DNA from: Eudoraea sp963704895
Lineage (GTDB): Bacteria; Bacteroidota; Bacteroidia; Flavobacteriales; Flavobacteriaceae
NCBI GenBank assembly: GCA_963704895.1
Contig: CAVPID010000002.1
Span: forward strand, 806,001 to 870,000
DNA length: 64,000 nt
Direction of reading: 5' to 3'
In this document: positions 8,939 to 19,398 of the stretch, piece after piece
How the letters are laid out: each line of letters begins with the position of its first letter
How positions within the stretch are numbered: the stretch's first letter is position 1
The notes under the pieces: model-generated
Databases searched by the model: none
What the model was told of the DNA's origin: nothing
The model's input: the letters and a program-made list of their open reading frames with translations, nothing else
Made by a program: the position numbers and the translations under genes

Positions 8939-9046
8939 GTCGTAATTAATATTTGGAAAGAGAACTTCTAGATAGTGGAATGATAGTAATTAAAGGAACA
9001 TAAAAGGTCTTGTAAAAACTCGATCTGATTTAAAACGACGAAGACA

Positions 9047-9077
9047 TGTCGTTCAGCGGGTAAGTCCTGTCGTTGAG
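9047..9077 (+). promoter_or_regulatory. LytTR direct-repeat pair C (methyltransferase operon)
   Basis: TGTCGTTCAG (9047-9056), 11 bases, TGTCGTTGAG (9068-9077); period 21 bp, pointing to the gene at 9139. Downstream TTC (9088-9090), an 18-base spacer and TTATATTG (9109-9116), two mismatches to TAnnTTTG, copy the geometry of pairs A and B. Confidence 0.66.
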
Positions 9078-9138
9078 AAAATCAACTTTCCGGTTTAGGC
9101 AGTAAACCTTATATTGTAGTAACAATTGTATTTCGATT

Positions 9139-9804
9139 ATGAGAAGAATTTTAACACCTATCTTTTGGCCGGTTTTCTTTTTCTTTATCACCTTGATTTT
9201 TCCATCGAATTGTACTCTGGCTCAAGATTCTACGACTAATACCGAGTTGGACATGAAAGTGGAAGCATTTCTGAAAAGTAAAAGAAATCATTGGCGCGAT
9301 TTAAATGTTCCCGCTTCAGACGGAGAGCTTCTTTACGATATTATCTTGAAAAATGGTTATACCAAAGGCTTGGAAATTGGTACTTCTACCGGTCATTCCT
9401 CCATCTGGATTGCCTGGGCTTTAAGCAAAACAGGGGGTAAGTTAATTACCGTTGAAATAGATGAGGACAGGCATAAAGAAGCGCTAGATAATTTTAAAGA
9501 AGCAGGGTTGTCTGAATATATTGATGCCAGACTCGCTAATGCCCATGAACTGGTTAAAGAATTACCCGGTCCTTTTGATTTTGTTTTTAGTGATGCTGAC
9601 AAGGGATGGTACACCAACTATTTTAAGGACATTAATCCAAAATTGGTATCAGGAGGATGTTTCACCGCACATAATATCAGTGCTCAAGGCAAAAGAGGAA
9701 TTTCTGGTACAACAGAGTTTCTGGAGTATGTATTAGCTCTAGCTAACTACACGACTACGGTGGACAATTCTGGCGGTGGACTTTCTATTAGTTATAAAAA
9801 ATGA
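9139..9804 (+). CDS. O-methyltransferase family 3-like protein with signal peptide
   Basis: 221 residues. From about residue 45 it is a class I SAM-dependent methyltransferase of the caffeoyl-CoA/catechol O-methyltransferase type (PF01596-like): motif I LEIGTSTGHSS near 79-89, an acidic end-of-strand residue in TVEIDED, and DFVFSDADKGWY with the metal-binding Asp. Residues 1-29 form a strong signal peptide (ending LAQ), which is odd because SAM is a cytoplasmic cofactor. It is probably the first gene of an operon with YceI (9836) and a serine hydrolase (10464), behind LytTR pair C. Function outside the cytoplasm is unresolved. Confidence 0.85.
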   Translation: MRRILTPIFWPVFFFFITLIFPSNCTLAQDSTTNTELDMKVEAFLKSKRNHWRDLNVPASDGELLYDIILKNGYTKGLEIGTSTGHSSIWIAWALSKTGGKLITVEIDEDRHKEALDNFKEAGLSEYIDARLANAHELVKELPGPFDFVFSDADKGWYTNYFKDINPKLVSGGCFTAHNISAQGKRGISGTTEFLEYVLALANYTTTVDNSGGGLSISYKK

Positions 9805-9835
9805 AATAACTGAAAACAAACTAGAAATAAATAAA

Positions 9836-10411
9836 ATGAGAAAAATTGTATTAATTCTGATATTGGTTTTTCCAATACTTACTGTTTTAGGACAGGATGT
9901 TTGGACTTTAGATCCCGGGCATTCCAGGATCAGATTTACTGTAACACATCATATGATTTCGGAAGTTGATGGCTTTTTTAGGGAGTTTGAGGCCACAATG
10001 AAAACTACAAAAGATGATTTTTCTGATGCGGTTTTTGAGTTTTCCGCTAAAACTGCAAGCATCAACACAGAAAATGAGAACAGGGATAAACATCTTAAAA
10101 GTGCTGATATTTTTGATGCAGAAAAATATCCTGTTATGAGTTTTAAAAGTACTTCTTTCAGTCAGATAGCGGGGGAGCATTACAAAGTAACAGGTGATAT
10201 GATTATTAAAGGAAATACACTTCCAATTACACTGGATATCTGGCTTGTTGGCCCTGTGAAGAACGATCGTGCTAAACGACATGAACTTGGTTTTAAAGCA
10301 ATTGGTAGTTTAATGAGACAGGCTTTTGGAGTGGGTGAAAATCTTTCCACTTTGTCCGTTAGTGATGAAGTGGGTTTGAGAATAACCGGTGAATTCAATA
10401 AGAGTTATTAA
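9836..10411 (+). CDS. YceI-family periplasmic lipid-binding protein
   Basis: 191 residues. A signal peptide (MRKIVLILILVFPIL to LGQ) precedes a YceI beta-barrel domain (PF04264): WTLDPGHSRIRFTVTHHM at its start and KSADIFDAEKYP with the following SFKST in the middle are hallmark segments. Such proteins bind polyisoprenoid or amphiphilic molecules. The frame is open further upstream (from 9776) but that extension overlaps the methyltransferase end; ATG 9836 gives a clean signal peptide and is preferred. It lies 31 bp after the methyltransferase and is presumably co-transcribed. Confidence 0.93.
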   Translation: MRKIVLILILVFPILTVLGQDVWTLDPGHSRIRFTVTHHMISEVDGFFREFEATMKTTKDDFSDAVFEFSAKTASINTENENRDKHLKSADIFDAEKYPVMSFKSTSFSQIAGEHYKVTGDMIIKGNTLPITLDIWLVGPVKNDRAKRHELGFKAIGSLMRQAFGVGENLSTLSVSDEVGLRITGEFNKSY

Positions 10412-10463
10412 TTTATAAGAGCTATAACTATTTAATCAGCATATAAACGCAAAAGAAGACCTA

Positions 10464-11783
10464 ATGAAAAACACTCTTTTTACTCTATTGATATTAGTGT
10501 TAACGCATATTCCTTTGAGCTTGCTGGCAAAAGAAGTTGCCACCGAAAAGTTGCCAATTACAACAACCCAGGGTAGGGAATATACTATGATTATTGAGGG
10601 ATATGATTGGGGTCCTGCAGTAAGCAGAATAGTACTTTCAATGGACGAACAGGTTTCCGAAGTGAGTGCCGGGGATTATGCTGTTAGTGCCAGACGCCAT
10701 ACTGAATATACCCAGATTCCTCCTGAATTGGCATCCGGCGAAAGAACAGTAAATTTTGCCTATGTCTCAGATAGTAAAGGGAACAGACTTCAAAGTGGCA
10801 ATCACATTACCCTTGTTTTAGCAGTTGGCCCAGATCTGGCCATAGGATCCCCCATTCAATATATCCGTAACGATAAATACCGGGGGAATTATTGGATCGA
10901 TTACAAACTTTCCATTACCCATAAACCCTCAAATAAGGTTTGGGATAAAGAAATTGACCGTATTAGGCAGCTCATAGATTCCTTTGACCTTACTGGAATT
11001 TTTAAAGACAGTAATGATATCACCATGTCTTATGCTTCCTTTTCTCCCGAGACAACTAATGAAAAATCCCCCTTAATTATTTGGTTACATGGTGGAGGGG
11101 AAGGGGGTACAGATCCAAGCATTCCCATAATAGCTAACCGTGCTGCAAATTATGCATCCGATGAGATTCAATCCTATTTTGGAGGGGCTTATGTACTGGC
11201 ACCGCAATGCCCCGGGGCATGGATGCACAACAGCGAAGGGGTGACCACACATGGACGGGAAGACGACATTTATAATAAAGGTCTAATGGAATTGATTAAG
11301 AATTATGTTTCGGCGAATCCTAAAATAGATCCTGACAGGATCTATGTAGGGGGTTGTTCTAATGGTGGCTACATGGCCCTTAAACTGATACTTCTTTCTC
11401 CCGATTACTTTGCAGCAGGATATATCAGCGCGTTGGCCTATCAATCGCAATACATTACCGATGAGCAAATACAATTGATAAAGGATGTACCTATCTGGTT
11501 TGTACATTCCAAGGACGATGGTACTACTATACCAGAAAAGACGGTTGTTCCGGTTTACAATCGTTTAATTGGGGCGGGTGCCGAAAACGTTCATTTTTCT
11601 TTCTATGAGCATGTTACCGATATTACGGGATTTTTTGGTGGCGATAATTATTATTACAATGGGCATTGGTCGTGGATCTATTCACACGCAAACCACGCCA
11701 ATTTTGATTTTGACGGATTACCCGTAAAGCTTAATAACAGGCCTGTCACTATTATGGAATGGTTGGCGGCTCAAAGTAATTAG
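10464..11783 (+). CDS. Exported serine hydrolase (PHB-depolymerase/prolyl-oligopeptidase-like) with N-terminal beta domain
   Basis: 439 residues: signal peptide (1-22), an Ig-like beta domain (about 25-150) of the kind found in front of bacterial esterases, then an alpha/beta hydrolase. Visible are the oxyanion-hole WLHGGGEGG (207-215), a nucleophile elbow GGCSNGG with Ser299, and VHSKDDGTTIP with the likely acid. The His is probably in the YEHVTD segment or the HANHANFD segment near the end. It follows YceI by 52 bp on the same strand with no terminator seen between them. The substrate is unknown; an ester or peptide is possible. Confidence 0.85.
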   Translation: MKNTLFTLLILVLTHIPLSLLAKEVATEKLPITTTQGREYTMIIEGYDWGPAVSRIVLSMDEQVSEVSAGDYAVSARRHTEYTQIPPELASGERTVNFAYVSDSKGNRLQSGNHITLVLAVGPDLAIGSPIQYIRNDKYRGNYWIDYKLSITHKPSNKVWDKEIDRIRQLIDSFDLTGIFKDSNDITMSYASFSPETTNEKSPLIIWLHGGGEGGTDPSIPIIANRAANYASDEIQSYFGGAYVLAPQCPGAWMHNSEGVTTHGREDDIYNKGLMELIKNYVSANPKIDPDRIYVGGCSNGGYMALKLILLSPDYFAAGYISALAYQSQYITDEQIQLIKDVPIWFVHSKDDGTTIPEKTVVPVYNRLIGAGAENVHFSFYEHVTDITGFFGGDNYYYNGHWSWIYSHANHANFDFDGLPVKLNNRPVTIMEWLAAQSN

Positions 11784-11875
11784 GAATGTACGGACTGAGA
11801 GTGAAAAATTGAGCTCCGGATGTTAATTTCTTAAAATTGTTTTGGAATCTTTAACGAGGAAATTCAATTACATAA

Positions 11876-14800
11876 TTAATTTATTATAATCGAATCCGCC
11901 TTTTGTAATTTTTCATCTGCCCTGGTGTCCCGCTTATATTTTCTTCTTAACAACCTATTCTCTTTCATCATTATTCGGTATTCACTAAGCGAGTCCCTTT
12001 CCTTAAAATATTTTTTTTCAGATAAGTGCAGCTTGTATTGAGTTTTATCGATGTCCTTATCTTTACTTTTAGCCTCTATATATATCTTTTTACCGGCTTC
12101 CATATATTCTGCTTTTTTTGGAATATTGTCGATATCCCTATTTTTAAAATTGGATAATGGTATTGCAGTCCACAGGCTGGTGGGAACATCATCAAAACCT
12201 AAATGCCCGGTAACAAAAAAATCTAATGCGGTGGATTGCACCTCCATTAAGGGGAATTCTACCGTATTATTTGCAACATAAAGGATATTTTCAATGGACC
12301 CGAACCGAATATCCTCAAAACGTTTTTTCTTAAAAATGATATTCCCAATTTTGATGATAGGATCAAAACCTTTAATTTGCATTTCCTCGAGATCAAACCC
12401 TATAGTTCCTTTTAAAGAATTGGAGATTATACCCGTACTATCTAATAATTCTCCTTCTATTCTAGCATCAACACTAACTTTTCCATCTATTTTATCCGCT
12501 TCCTTTATTGAAGGGATATCAAAATAATCAAAGGAAATCAATAGCTTTTCCAGATCGAGATTATCGGTGGTAAAGCCAATTGAAAATCCAGTTTCATGTG
12601 GATCTGTAATGTCTAAATGTGCATCAAGAGTTACCATGCCTTTATAAAAATCAAAAGCTGTATTCTCCAGATAAAGCAGATCTTCATTTTCAAAATAAAA
12701 ACCCGTATTGAAATTGTTTATGATGAGTTTGTTAAATATGAATTCATCTAAATTAATGGAAAGTTCCGGCTGGTATTTATTGTAAAAATCTTTTACCACT
12801 TTTTTTAAAGCCAGATTGCGATTTGAATTTTTTACTTTTTTCTCAGCATCTACATTATTGAAAAGATCCAAAAAGTCACTAAAACGTAGCTTTTTGGAAT
12901 AGATATTAAGGTTTGAACTCATTCTTTCGTAATTGGCACTAATTTCTGGTACAATTGAGGTAATATTCTTTAATTCTCCGTGGAGTTTTATTCTATCTCC
13001 TGATGCCAATTCAATATTCAAAGCTTTTAGGATGGCATCATCATTTTTAACGTCTATTTCAAGAATACTAAACGGAATACTCACTTTACTTGGGTTATGC
13101 ATTAAAGCACTATTCTCAATCTTAATCATGGCTGAAGCGGATGATACCAATTCATTTATGTTTTCAATATCACCTGAGGCTTTAGCTGTAATTTCTATAT
13201 CTCCCCCTTGAAGTAAAAAAGTGTCATAGTTTAGTATTTCATTTAGTTGGGCAGGATCACCAAAGGCCCTGAAGTCCATATTTATATTTGTTCCAACAGA
13301 TTCGGATATATCTAACTTAGCTGTAAATTCTACTTTAGTTTTTTTATTGAAATCAAAACCACTTTCCTCCAGAACCAAACTATTTTGGCCGTCAAATTCT
13401 AAACCGGTAAAAAAATTTTCCAAGACTATCAGATCTTTATATTCAAATCTATCAATGGTTATTCCTAATTTGGGATTAAACTTTGTATAAAGCCCCCTCA
13501 AGGTTTCCTTGATGCTCTTATTAATGGATGTGACAGAATTTTTCTTTTCTTTTTTTATTCCTTTTTGAAAAACCGATAAAAAATCTTCCCATTGCAGTCT
13601 ATCCGACTGAAGATTTATATAGGTATCAACCTGATCTGTATTAGTTGAAGAAAGAAATGCACCAAAATTCTCCAGTCTTCCGGAGAAATTTAATTTATCT
13701 TCCTCTCCTATGCCTATTTCCAGAGAATTGAGGACAGCCAAATTGTTGTCAATTTCCACATCCAGCAAATTAATAGGCACTGTAAGATTAATGGGTTGGT
13801 AATAGATGTTGCTGTTGTTTAGCCTGATCGTGCCATTTAATGCATTTAAAAAATCATCCATTTGGAGTACGTCTCCATAAACTTGTCCAGTCAAAGAAAA
13901 GCTACCCCCTTTAAAAAAGAAGGTATCATTATTAAAAATGTCATTCAAAATTTCGGGCGTGCCTGATGCATCAATATCGGCATTGATTAATATTTGCTTA
14001 GGTTGTTCAAGGTCCAGATCGGCTTTGAGTTTAACAGTACCATCACTTATGTCAAAAGTCGTATTGTAAAGATGAAGATGATTCACATCACTAAAGGTCA
14101 AATCTGTAAAGAAATTAGTCAATTGAAAGGATTCATAACCAAATTCCTTAATATCCACGGCAACTGAAGGATTAAATTTTAAATAAATTTTTCTTGCTAT
14201 GTCCCGTATTACATATGCAGGTTGTTTTACTTTGTCTTTAGGTCCTTTATTGGAATTCGCAAAAATATTCATAAAATCTTCCCATCTCAGTTTTGTTGAT
14301 TTCAAGCCTAAAGTAGTCGTTGCTTGGATTTCAGCTTCTTTTGTTAGAAGTGAAGAAAAGTGGTTAGCAAGACCGTAAATATTCAGTTTATCCGAAGAAC
14401 CCAGAGGAAGTTCTAAAATCTCCAATACAGCCCGGTCTTCTTTGAGTTGAATATCTAACTGGTTTACGGGAATAAATATCTCATCTTCAATGTCAAAAAT
14501 ACCGGTATTTCTAACCTCTAATTTGATATCTGACTTATTTAGAAGGTCAACTGCAGACGTTGCATCTCCTTCTAATTCGGCCATTAAATTAAAGCGGCCT
14601 CCCTTAAGCGTAAAAATAGGTTCATTGGTTAGTGAAACTAAATTTTCAGGTATACCGTCTACCTTTAAAGAACCTTTAATGAGGGCTTTATCTTCCGGAG
14701 TGCTTGTTAATACACCATTGCTTAACTCAAATTCGGTCTCCTTGTAATTTCCTGTCATAGAGTTGAAACTGAGCTTTATATCCCTTTTGTCTTCAGTTTT

Positions 14801-15853
14801 GGCTCGTTCATCATCATATATTCTGTTGGTAAAACTTCCAGTGAATGACAAATTGTTCAAATCAAAACGGTCATCTATTAGAGCAGAATTTTCAATACTA
14901 TTAAATTCAACATGTACCAGAGGGTTTGAAAATGGCGCGAAACTTCCTTGAAGGGTAGTGTGAGTGGAAAAAGCCTGATCAATCTTATACTTGTTAAGTT
15001 TTAATTGAATATGATCGGATAGAAGACTTACAGTTGGTGCATATTCTGTTTCTTCATTCACAATCTTAAATAGAAAACTACTATGCCTGGAAGTGTCAAA
15101 ATCGGCTGTTAGCTCAAATATTTGATCATTTATGGATAAATCAAATGAAGGGATATGAATTTTGTTATTAGTCAGGTCTATTTCAGGGTACATGGTCCCT
15201 ACAATCTTAGAATCCTTGAGATAACTGCCTTTTTCAAGGTTAAAACCCAGTTGTGTGATATAGGCATTCAAATCCATGGAAGAGGTTATTTTATTCGGAC
15301 CAACGAGGAGGTTTGATGATATTTCGTTTATCGTAAATTTAATTCTTTTATGACGCGGAATATTTTGTATATCGAAGGCAAAATTTTCAATATCAAAGGA
15401 CAATTTGTATGGCTTGAAGATTTCAGAGACAGTACTTTCTTCAGGAAGGGAGTCTTTATTCGCGGTCAAAGCTGCCAGATCTTCTTTAGTAATGACGGAG
15501 GAATAGTTCGCATTTTCTATTCGAACAGACTTTACCTGGATCTTTTTTTTCAATAAACTCTTTACGGTTAGATTTAGATACACATTCTTAGCTTCAAAAC
15601 GGGTAATTTTTGAATCGGACGAATCTAAAAGCACCATATTTTTGACGTAGAATGCAGGATTGGTAAAATTACCCCAACTCCTTAAGGTTACATCGTCAAA
15701 ACTGACTGTGCCATTATGTTTTTTTGAGATGGTATTTACTATGAAGTTGACAACTTCTTCTTTATGACTTTTTACAAAAAAGTAGATAGCCCCAAATACG
15801 ATTCCTAAAATCAGAATTAAACTGACAATAAATTTTGTAATTTTTTTAAGCAT
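11876..15853 (-). CDS. Giant AsmA-like protein with triplicated internal module
   Basis: 1325 residues. One N-terminal membrane helix (about 5-27) is followed by a long beta-rich region of the AsmA/TamB type, a group that includes bridge-like lipid carriers between membranes. The module ending in the LRWEDFMNIF, LQWEDFLSVF and LRFSDFLDLF segments recurs near residues 522, 752 and 988, so the period is about 230-235 residues. Each copy has a preceding IP(V/I/F) block and a GDxIKLxG-like hairpin. The C-terminal KGTIGFDLEEMQIKGFDP segment is typical of AsmA C-terminal domains, and a charged tail follows. It is a single gene, convergent with the serine hydrolase. Confidence 0.88.
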   Translation of the reverse strand: MLKKITKFIVSLILILGIVFGAIYFFVKSHKEEVVNFIVNTISKKHNGTVSFDDVTLRSWGNFTNPAFYVKNMVLLDSSDSKITRFEAKNVYLNLTVKSLLKKKIQVKSVRIENANYSSVITKEDLAALTANKDSLPEESTVSEIFKPYKLSFDIENFAFDIQNIPRHKRIKFTINEISSNLLVGPNKITSSMDLNAYITQLGFNLEKGSYLKDSKIVGTMYPEIDLTNNKIHIPSFDLSINDQIFELTADFDTSRHSSFLFKIVNEETEYAPTVSLLSDHIQLKLNKYKIDQAFSTHTTLQGSFAPFSNPLVHVEFNSIENSALIDDRFDLNNLSFTGSFTNRIYDDERAKTEDKRDIKLSFNSMTGNYKETEFELSNGVLTSTPEDKALIKGSLKVDGIPENLVSLTNEPIFTLKGGRFNLMAELEGDATSAVDLLNKSDIKLEVRNTGIFDIEDEIFIPVNQLDIQLKEDRAVLEILELPLGSSDKLNIYGLANHFSSLLTKEAEIQATTTLGLKSTKLRWEDFMNIFANSNKGPKDKVKQPAYVIRDIARKIYLKFNPSVAVDIKEFGYESFQLTNFFTDLTFSDVNHLHLYNTTFDISDGTVKLKADLDLEQPKQILINADIDASGTPEILNDIFNNDTFFFKGGSFSLTGQVYGDVLQMDDFLNALNGTIRLNNSNIYYQPINLTVPINLLDVEIDNNLAVLNSLEIGIGEEDKLNFSGRLENFGAFLSSTNTDQVDTYINLQSDRLQWEDFLSVFQKGIKKEKKNSVTSINKSIKETLRGLYTKFNPKLGITIDRFEYKDLIVLENFFTGLEFDGQNSLVLEESGFDFNKKTKVEFTAKLDISESVGTNINMDFRAFGDPAQLNEILNYDTFLLQGGDIEITAKASGDIENINELVSSASAMIKIENSALMHNPSKVSIPFSILEIDVKNDDAILKALNIELASGDRIKLHGELKNITSIVPEISANYERMSSNLNIYSKKLRFSDFLDLFNNVDAEKKVKNSNRNLALKKVVKDFYNKYQPELSINLDEFIFNKLIINNFNTGFYFENEDLLYLENTAFDFYKGMVTLDAHLDITDPHETGFSIGFTTDNLDLEKLLISFDYFDIPSIKEADKIDGKVSVDARIEGELLDSTGIISNSLKGTIGFDLEEMQIKGFDPIIKIGNIIFKKKRFEDIRFGSIENILYVANNTVEFPLMEVQSTALDFFVTGHLGFDDVPTSLWTAIPLSNFKNRDIDNIPKKAEYMEAGKKIYIEAKSKDKDIDKTQYKLHLSEKKYFKERDSLSEYRIMMKENRLLRRKYKRDTRADEKLQKADSIIIN

Positions 15854-16165
15854 AGGCTAGTTGCCTTTTTTTGGAAGAAGACTATAAATACATTAAGTTT
15901 AAAATTAGGTATTTTTGAATTGAGGGCTATATTATTTTTTGATAATAATTAAATAAGGTGTCTTATTTAATTCAATATCGGGTGCGATAAAAATATGAGC
16001 CAGCGAAAAACCTGAAATTTTATTATAAGTAATTTTCGAATTTGGTGCTTGGAAATAAATTCTTATTTGTTTATCGAACCCGAAGTCAATATTCGAAAAT
16101 TGCTTTCATTGTACGAAGTCCATCTATTTTATAATTCTTGACTATATTAGTCATAATTACATGTG
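15854..16165. other. Divergent intergenic region with two inverted repeats
   Basis: No gene is seen. It holds a perfect 11-bp inverted repeat AATTAAATAAG-GTGT-CTTATTTAATT (15947-15972) and a wider-spaced one, AATTTTCGAAT (16031-16041) with ATTCGAAAATT (16091-16101). The stretch at 16036-16062 also resembles the intergenic repeats at 19.4-19.8 kb. Both divergent promoters should lie here. Confidence 0.5.
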
Positions 16166-16186
16166 ATGAGAACGATAAACATTTAT

Positions 16187-19100
16187 ATGAAAACCACGAT
16201 ACTTCTACTACCCCTTTTTCTTTTAGTTTCTGTAGTAACTTTTGCCCAAAACGATACTTCGGTATTCGACAGCTTGAAATTCCGTTTTATTGGCCCTGAA
16301 GGTAATCGCGCTATTGCCATAGCCGGGGTGCCAGGCGATCCTATGATCAATTATATCGGTGCCGCTTCGGGTGGTCTTATGGAAAACCACGGATGGCGGA
16401 CTCAATTGGGATCCAATTTTTGATGATCAGGATGTTTCTTCCATCGGCTCTATAGCCATTACACCGACTAATCCGGATATTGTTTGGGCAGGTACTGGTG
16501 AAACTTTTGTTATTACGACCGGCACATGCCATGGGCGATGGTATCTATAAATCAGAAGATGCCGGTAAGACCTGGAAAAATATGGGTCTTGAAAAGACAG
16601 GGAGAATTGGTCGTATCATCGTACATCCGAGCAATCCGGATATTGTATATGCCGCTTCTTTGGGCCATACGTATGGTCCTCAACAAGAGCGGGGCGTATA
16701 TAAAACAAAGGATGGTGGAAAGACCTGGAAACGGATATTCTTTGTGGACGAAAATACAGGGGCGGCCGAACTGGCCCTCGACCCTAAAAACCCTGACCGA
16801 CTTCTAGTGGCGATGTGGTCTGTACATATTAATACGTGGGGATTACGAAGTGGTGGCCCCGGAGGAGGAGTATATCGCTCTACAAATGGTGGCGACTCCT
16901 GGGAGGCACTTTCAAAAAATGGACTACCTGGAGGTGCAGATAATCCAGTTGGTAAAACTGCAGTGGCCATTTCACATTCGGAACCGAATATTGTTTATGC
17001 ATTATTTGAGATTGATAGTCCGGCCCTATATCGCTCCGAAGATTTTGGGGATACCTGGACCTTGCAGACCCGTAACCACGATATTGCGGAGCGTGCCCCT
17101 TATTATACGCGTATGGCTGTTTCGCCGGGAGACCCAAACGAACTGTATTTTGCAAGCGTAAAGTTCAGTACCTCTAAAGATGGTGGCAAGACCATCAAAG
17201 GGGGGTATGAGGCCGGGGGGGATAATCATGATATTTGGTTAGATCCTACCAACCCTGACCGTATGATGGTTGCACATGACGGTTGCGCTAGTATTACCCT
17301 TAATCATGGTAAAAGCTTTCAGCGTGTTGTACTGCCAATTGCACAGATGTACCATGTTTCGGTAGACGATCAGATTCCTTACAATGTCTATGGAAACCGC
17401 CAGGATGGCTATTCATATATGGGACCAAGTAACAGCCGACAGGGCTATATTCCGTTGGGACTATGGAAAGGGGTAGGTGGATGTGAGAGCGGTTTTGCCC
17501 AACCCGACCCTTTTGACAACGACATTGTATGGTCTGGTTGTTATGATGGAGGCCTACAAAGATATAATGCCAAAACTGGCCATGCTCAGGATGTCCGGGT
17601 ATGGCCAGAAGCAGGCTACGGGTGGGAACCTGGTAAACTAAAATACCGTTGGCACTGGAACTTCCCATTGGCATTTTCACCCCACACAAAACACAGAGTC
17701 TATGTCGGAAGTCAGTTTGTACATAAAAGTGATGACGGAGGTCAAAGCTGGCAGGTTATTAGTCCGGATTTAACCTTGAACGATAAAAGCCATCAACAAA
17801 GTTCAGGGGGAATCGCCACGGATAATTTGATGACTTTTGATGGATCGGTTTTGTTCAGCATCGTAGAATCAGACAATGGAACCAGGACTTATCTGGACAG
17901 GGAGTAACGATGGCCAGGTACAGCTCACCAAAGATGGTGGTGCGACCTGGACGAATGTTACTCAGAACATCCCCGACCTCCCTAAATGGGGAACAATTGC
18001 CAATATTGAGCCTTCCCGGTATACAAAGGGCACTGTTTATATTTCGGTAGATTTACATCAAATGGGGGACTTCGATCCTTATGTATACAAGACCGAAAAT
18101 TATGGTCAAAGCTGGCAATTGATTAGTGGCTCCGTTCCTAAGTCGGTCCACAGTTTTGCACATGTCATCAAGGAAGACCCAAAACGCCAGGGAATGTTAT
18201 ACCTGGGTGTAGATAATGGGGTTTATATTTCTAATAATGATGGCAAAAGCTGGATGCGTTTAAAAAATAATCTTCCGCCAGCACCGGTATATTGGTTGGA
18301 AATTCAAGAACGCTTTGACGACTTAGTGATAGGCACCTATGGAAGAGGCTATTATATTTTAGACAATATTTCGCCCTTGCGCGAATATGATATGGATATT
18401 CAGAACAAGAAAGCCTATCTCTTTAGTCTGCGCCAGGCCTACCGCTTTCATGATCAGCAAAGTATTAAGACAGATGGATCCAGTATGAACTCAGGAAAAA
18501 ACCCTGCTTATGGGGCGGACATTAATTATTATCTGAAAGATAGTACAGATCAGAAGGTGGAAATACAAATATTGACGGGCAATGATGAAATCGTAAGAAC
18601 ATTGGAAGGTAAAAACAACAAGGGAATCAATCGGGTCATGTGGGACCTTCGTTATGAGCCCACGTTTAAACCAAAATTGCAATCCACTCCCCCGGGGAGA
18701 CCATGGGTACAACTCAACGGTGAAGGTTGGCGTCCTTTGGTTACCTGGGATCTTGATTTAATGAGAGGACAATATGGACCTAAAGTTGTTCCGGACACTT
18801 ATAAAGTAAAGTTGATCGTAGGAAAGGAAGAATTTGTTAGGGAAGTGGAGGTGTTGAAAGATCCAACGTCTGAAGGAACCTTAGAAGAAATCAAACAACA
18901 AGTAGCTTTTTCACTCGAACTTCGCGATGCCATAAACTTAGCGGTTACCATGATCAACGATATTGAAGGAATTCGTTCAGAACTGGCCGAAATTATCCCC
19001 AAATTAAAGAACAAGGATGATATTAAAAAAGCAGAACAGTTGCGAATATTGTCGGAATCTATTGCAGGAACCTTGTACGATATTCAACTTACCGGGGCAA

Positions 19101-19351
19101 GGGAAGATGCTTTTAGGGCACCGATGAAACTCTACGGAAGGCTGAGTGCCCTTGCTAGTGATATTACTGGTAATGGGGTCGACTTTAGGCCCACAGATCA
19201 GCAGCGAGAGGTCTATGCCATCTTCAATGAACGTTTAAAATCTATAGATAAGAAGTTCAGGGATTTTATGCAGGACGAAGTAAAAAATCTGAATATTCAA
19301 TTAAAGAAAAGCGAACTTCAAATTCAATTAGCTAAGAAGATTAAATCATAA
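16187..19351 (+). pseudogene. VPS10/sortilin-like BNR-repeat protein, broken by three +1 frameshifts
   Basis: Three consecutive frames together encode one roughly 1053-residue protein of the VPS10/WD40-like BNR-repeat family (Sortilin_N, PF15902). A signal peptide (to TFAQ) is followed by many Asp-box repeats (DGGLNW, DAGKTW, DGGKTW, NGGDSW, DGGQSW, DGGATW), and a helical C-terminal domain ends with a QLKKSELQIQLAKK segment. Frame breaks lie at 16377-16378 (CTTATGG), 16515 (ATTACGA) and 17871-17876 (AGACAATGG); removing one base at each restores an uninterrupted protein. No other stop interrupts it. ATG 16187 gives the best signal peptide; GTG 16163 and ATG 16166 are alternatives. As written it would not yield the full protein. 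Confidence 0.85.
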
Positions 19352-19398
19352 CCAATTGCTGTGGTGCAAGGCGCTAAATAAAACTTACGGCAAAACGG

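Noticed and set aside
16377..17876. Programmed +1 frameshifting in the VPS10-like gene
   Set aside because: There is no recurring slippery motif among the three sites, and similar single-base breaks occur in unrelated genes, so error or decay is more likely.
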